Below are positions 34,774 to 37,269 of a stretch of DNA of 37,269 nt, piece after piece (position 1 is the stretch's first letter; each line of letters opens with the position of its first letter). This DNA is from an uncultured Bacteroidales bacterium (GTDB lineage: Bacteria > Bacteroidota > Bacteroidia > Bacteroidales > F082). Under the pieces are notes generated by a model, which had not been told where the DNA came from, searched no databases, and worked only from the letters and a program-made list of their open reading frames with translations. Both the position numbers and the translations under genes were made by a program. The stretch covers positions 1 to 37,269 of the forward strand of contig CAMUYT010000007.1 in the NCBI GenBank assembly GCA_947164955.1. The letters are read 5' to 3'.

Positions 34774-35082
34774 TGTGTGTTTGTTTGTCGGTTTTCGGCA
34801 TATAATACGATTGAACGAAATGCAACGGACTCAAAGAAGTTGTAAAACACTATAACACAATGAAATAAATTTTATATTTTATGTGCGTAAACCGTGCGTA
34901 AAACAAGAATCCAACTGCTAAGTTTCATTTTTTGCCCATGGCCTAAGCCAATATTCCGTCTGTTCCATGGTCCAAAGAGTCTTTTCTTTTTCTCCTTCCC
35001 TGACGTGCCGCTGCTCTGTCGCAAACAAAGGTCGTGCGAAGATTCGCCTCTTCAGCATCAAGCCCAAAGTTGTTGTTCGTTT
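34774..35082. other. Intergenic region holding the first integrase-type repeat
   Basis: No gene is supported in this 309-nt interval. The left part (34803-34903) is the diverged copy of the integrase upstream region listed separately. The rest, to the stop of the zinc-ribbon gene, shows nothing I can identify. Confidence 0.5.
34803..34903 (+). repeat. Direct repeat A (copy of the integrase upstream region)
   Basis: taatacgattg (34803-34813), tgcaacg at offset 19 and gtgcgta at offset 81 occur here in the same order and at the same offsets as in repeat B at 35789. A second gtgcgtaa follows 11 nt later. The sequence between these blocks has diverged. Confidence 0.65.
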
Positions 35083-35331
35083 TCATAAGATTAGCCCGAT
35101 TAAAATGATGATGACAATGATAACGACGACCGTGATGACAAGGTCTTTCAGCCATCGTCCGGCCCTCTGGAAGACGGTCAAGTTGTCCTCCGTTTCATCG
35201 GCGCTCGACAAGTTGTTTTCGCCTTCGAGAAGGCATTTTCTGGAACAATAGTATCGCCTGTTCCATCGCGGGCCGCCCCTGTAGCCTTCTCCATCGGGGA
35301 AGCGTCTCCCGCACCATTCGCAAGTTGTCAT
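35083..35331 (-). CDS. Zinc-ribbon protein with one C-terminal membrane helix
   Basis: The 82-aa protein starts with CEWC (4-7) and YYCSRKC (about 27-33), two cysteine pairs of a treble-clef-like zinc ribbon. A short acidic linker follows, and the last 25 residues form a very hydrophobic helix (VITVVVIIVIIILIGLIL). It is probably tail-anchored in the inner membrane with the ribbon in the cytoplasm. No specific function can be assigned. It lies 58 nt after the SLOG gene, with a strong hairpin between them. Confidence 0.75.
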   Translation of the reverse strand: MTTCEWCGRRFPDGEGYRGGPRWNRRYYCSRKCLLEGENNLSSADETEDNLTVFQRAGRWLKDLVITVVVIIVIIILIGLIL

Positions 35332-35373
35332 GTTTCTTTCTGTTTTGTTACACTTTGATTTAGAGGGGAATCC

Positions 35374-35391
35374 GAGTCCCCGAAGGGACTC
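35374..35391 (-). terminator. Hairpin with UUCG-type loop after the SLOG gene
   Basis: gagtccc and gggactc form a 7-bp stem; on the minus strand the loop is UUCG closed by C-G, an unusually stable tetraloop. It overlaps the SLOG stop codon. No T-run follows, so it may protect the mRNA end or attenuate transcription. Confidence 0.45.
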
Positions 35392-35743
35392 AGACGTTGT
35401 AGATCCTCACGATTTTGTTCATCGCTTGCGCCTTCCTGATGGTGTCCCAAGTGCCTCGGCTTGAGGCCGTCACAAAGGCGAGGATGATGTCGGAGTTTTC
35501 CACGATGTCGGTGTTTCGCTTCAGCGGGGCGCCGCGACCGTACTTGCCGTAATCGGGTTTGAACTCCTCGAGCGGATAGCCGTGTTCCGAGGCGTAGCGG
35601 GCGGCTAACGAATCGGCGCCCTTGGCGCCACCTGATACGATTTTCTCCACTTTGATCTTGGTTTTTTCCACGAAGCTGTCGACCGTGGCAGCCAGCAGAG
35701 AGTAGTCCAAGAACTCCCTTGATCCAACGATTCCTAATCGCAT
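35390..35743 (-). CDS. SLOG-family protein (DUF2493/YspA-like)
   Basis: The 117-aa protein is a single Rossmann-like SLOG domain. MRLGIVGSREF (1-11) starts it, SGGAKGAD (37-44) is the nucleotide-binding loop, and the end (KRNTDIVENSDIILAFV, then SRGTWDTI) completes the family pattern of DUF2493. SLOG proteins bind nucleotide-derived ligands and often occur in phages, plasmids and defence systems. The ligand is unknown. It lies between the two integrase-type direct repeats, transcribed toward the zinc-ribbon gene. Confidence 0.85.
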   Translation of the reverse strand: MRLGIVGSREFLDYSLLAATVDSFVEKTKIKVEKIVSGGAKGADSLAARYASEHGYPLEEFKPDYGKYGRGAPLKRNTDIVENSDIILAFVTASSRGTWDTIRKAQAMNKIVRIYNV

Positions 35744-35788
35744 TTTTACTTGATTTTAAAGAACGGTTTTTTTGAAATTTCTGCCACC

Positions 35789-35889
35789 TAATACGATTGG
35801 GATTATTGCAACGAATGAAATTTTTATGCAAATCGTTGAAATACAATTATATAATTTTTTAAAATCCCGTGCGTATATTTGTGCGCAAC
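35789..35889 (+). repeat. Direct repeat B, upstream of the integrase-like gene
   Basis: taatacgattg (35789-35799), tgcaacg at offset 19 and gtgcgta at offset 81 match repeat A in order and exact spacing. A second site, gtgcgcaa, follows 12 nt later. Its end overlaps the integrase promoter. Confidence 0.65.
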
Positions 35890-35910
35890 AGAAGAAAATC
35901 ACTATCTTTG
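35878..35910 (+). promoter_or_regulatory. Promoter of the integrase-like gene
   Basis: TTTG (35878-35881), a 21-nt spacer and TATCTTTG (35903-35910) match the Bacteroides consensus; the ATG is at 35930. The -33 box overlaps the second gtgcg site, so binding there could repress the gene. Confidence 0.6.
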
Positions 35911-35929
35911 CAAGCAAAAACCTATCAAT

Positions 35930-36535
35930 ATGACAGCAAGATTTACCTTGGAAAATAGGACCAACAAATATGGGGAGTGCCCCATCAGGCTCTCGTGGAG
36001 TTTCGGTGGCCAGCGTTTTCAGACCACATTGGGCATTTCCGTCAAGAAAACGGATTGGGATGAGAAAAACAAATTGGTGAAGTCCAACACCCAAAACCAC
36101 AACGGACAGTCAGCCGACGACATCAACTTCTTTATCAAGCGCATCGGCCTTGTTGTGGCAGGCATTGAGGAACATTATGTTAGAAACGAAAAAGCCTTAA
36201 ACAAAGACATGATAAAACCCGCCATCAGGGAAGCTTTAAGCCTTGATTTTGCACGTCCAGAGGATATCATTGAACGCCATATAGAAGGTTGGAAATCTGT
36301 GACCGAGAAAGAAACAGGGTATTATAGAGGTCCTGATATGAGATATTATAAACTCATCTGTGACGCTAATGGCTGGTACAATACGGAGAAGTTCAATATC
36401 CTCCAACAGTTATTCGGCAAAAGAGAAAGGATAATTGTACCTGAATATTATTTCAGGCTATTTAAGCATTCGGACAGAAGCTATAAAACAATAGAATTCG
36501 AGAAAGTCGATTATAAGGAGGTGTTTGGGGTGTGA
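35930..36535 (+). CDS. Truncated tyrosine-integrase-like protein (arm-binding domain only)
   Basis: The ATG at 35930 gives 201 aa and starts directly with an arm DNA-binding domain: ARFTLENRTNKYGECPIRLS followed by GGQRFQTTLGISVKKTDWD, typical of Bacteroidetes phage and conjugative-element integrases. After residue 90 the sequence no longer follows the integrase pattern, and the catalytic domain with its R-H-R-Y residues is absent; an ordinary integrase is about 400 aa. The C-terminal 110 residues are unrecognised. It may be a decayed integrase, or a regulator that binds arm sites without recombining. The consensus promoter and intact start suggest it is still expressed. Confidence 0.7.
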   Translation: MTARFTLENRTNKYGECPIRLSWSFGGQRFQTTLGISVKKTDWDEKNKLVKSNTQNHNGQSADDINFFIKRIGLVVAGIEEHYVRNEKALNKDMIKPAIREALSLDFARPEDIIERHIEGWKSVTEKETGYYRGPDMRYYKLICDANGWYNTEKFNILQQLFGKRERIIVPEYYFRLFKHSDRSYKTIEFEKVDYKEVFGV

Positions 36536-36622
36536 CTATGTTGAGTGGGTTCACCAAGCATTTAGTTAAGGATAAAGAACTTAAAAAAAGAAATAACGTC
36601 ATAACGTAAGCTGATAGTCTAT

Positions 36623-36661
36623 ATAAAAAAAGCCAAGAAGCACTTTCGCGCTCCTTGGCTT
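36623..36661 (-). terminator. Rho-independent terminator of clpB
   Basis: On the minus strand aagccaaggagc (36661-36650) pairs with gcttcttggctt (36641-36630) with one mismatch, followed by a T-run (to about 36625). It lies 21 nt after the clpB stop. Confidence 0.85.
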
Positions 36662-36682
36662 TTGCCTTGAATTAACTCAAGC

Positions 36683-37269
36683 TTAATTCCTGAAAATCAA
36701 GCTGTCGCCGCTCACGTCGACGATGATGGTCTTCGTCTTGTCGACGCTGTCGGCAAGGATCATCTTCGAGAGCGAGTTGAGCAACTCACGCTGCATCATA
36801 CGCTTCACAGGACGCGCACCATACTGCGGGTTGTAGCTCTGGCGTGCGATGAAGTCGACGGCGGCATCGGTGATGTCGATGCTGATGTCGTTGGCCTTCA
36901 GCATCTTCTGCACACTGCGGAACTGCATCCTGACGATGTCGGCAATCTGGTTCTCGTCCAAAGGCTTGAACATGATGATGTCGTCGACACGGTTCAAGAA
37001 CTCAGGCCGCATGAACTGCTTCAGCTGCTCCATCACCTCGTTGCGGGTCTTTTCGAACACTTCCTCGGCGTTGGCGTCGGTCAGGTGGGCGAAGTTGTCC
37101 TGAATGATGTTAGCGCCGATGTTGGAGGTCATGATGACGATGGTGTTCTTGAAGTCCACCGTACGACCCTTGTTGTCGGTCAGACGACCGTCGTCAAGCA
37201 CCTGCAACAGGATATTGAACACGTCGGGGTGTGCCTTCTCGATTTCATCCAACAGGATGACCGAATAAG
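36683..37269 (-). CDS. clpB: ATP-dependent chaperone ClpB, C-terminal part (5' end outside window)
   Basis: The open frame runs into the right edge and codes for about 195 residues of the second ATPase domain of ClpB, the disaggregase that works with DnaK. Visible features are the Walker B motif VILLDEIEKAHPDVF, IVIMTSNIGA (sensor 1), RPEFLNRVDDIIMF with the arginine finger, and NPQYGARPVKRMMQREL (sensor 2, GARP) near the C-terminus. The rest of the gene lies beyond the window. Confidence 0.95.
   Translation of the reverse strand, partial: YSVILLDEIEKAHPDVFNILLQVLDDGRLTDNKGRTVDFKNTIVIMTSNIGANIIQDNFAHLTDANAEEVFEKTRNEVMEQLKQFMRPEFLNRVDDIIMFKPLDENQIADIVRMQFRSVQKMLKANDISIDITDAAVDFIARQSYNPQYGARPVKRMMQRELLNSLSKMILADSVDKTKTIIVDVSGDSLIFRN

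Overview
The window looks like a chromosomal stretch of a member of the Bacteroidota, most likely Bacteroidales. Reasons: a Por/T9SS C-terminal sorting domain, a DUF3244-type small secreted protein, a GLPGLI-like domain fused to a PNGase F-like domain, a SpvB/RHS giant protein with FG-GAP repeats, and many promoters of the Bacteroides type (TTTG about 19-21 nt before TAnnTTTG) with few clear Shine-Dalgarno sequences. No rRNA, tRNA, insertion sequence or CRISPR array was seen. All calls come from reading the sequence; no database search was run.

Region 1 (1-10600, nearly all minus strand) is a secreted-protein block. It has the start of a secreted protein running off the left edge, a secreted 201-aa protein directly after a 2268-aa SpvB/RHS protein, a small T9SS-sorted protein carrying one YD-repeat-like motif, a DUF3244 protein, and a TPR lipoprotein-like membrane regulator. 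The RHS C-terminal tip is AT-rich and has a His-then-Cys layout that could be a permuted papain-like domain. Between the T9SS gene and the DUF3244 gene a consensus plus-strand promoter precedes a strong hairpin with no ORF, so a small RNA is possible there.

Region 2 (10600-28270) is mostly housekeeping and transport: a GltS-type symporter, a two-gene chromate transporter, a PNGase F-like protein, chorismate synthase, SmpB, an outer membrane protein, a beta-helix lipoprotein, an M23 peptidase, an overlapping trio (LTA-synthase-like protein, SUI1/eIF1-like protein, MscS channel), an alpha/beta hydrolase, PnuC, an EamA transporter, a DUF4143 ATPase and a DUF2007 protein. The LTA-synthase-like protein appears to have lost several catalytic and metal-binding residues at once. 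Palindromic repeats sit in frame inside the TPR gene and at the end of the first chromate gene.

Region 3 (28270-36540) is accessory. It has a decayed stretch with three 33-nt-spaced repeats and a duplicated DUF2007 tail, a metallophosphoesterase, an RNase J-like MBL protein, two PD-(D/E)XK-like proteins, a three-gene operon of unknown function, a small zinc-ribbon membrane protein and a SLOG/DUF2493 protein. The last two lie between two diverged direct repeats of about 100 bp with identical internal spacing; the second repeat is the upstream region of a truncated integrase-like gene that keeps only the arm-binding domain. This looks like a degraded or minimal mobile element. The window ends in the 3' part of clpB, on the minus strand, with its terminator.
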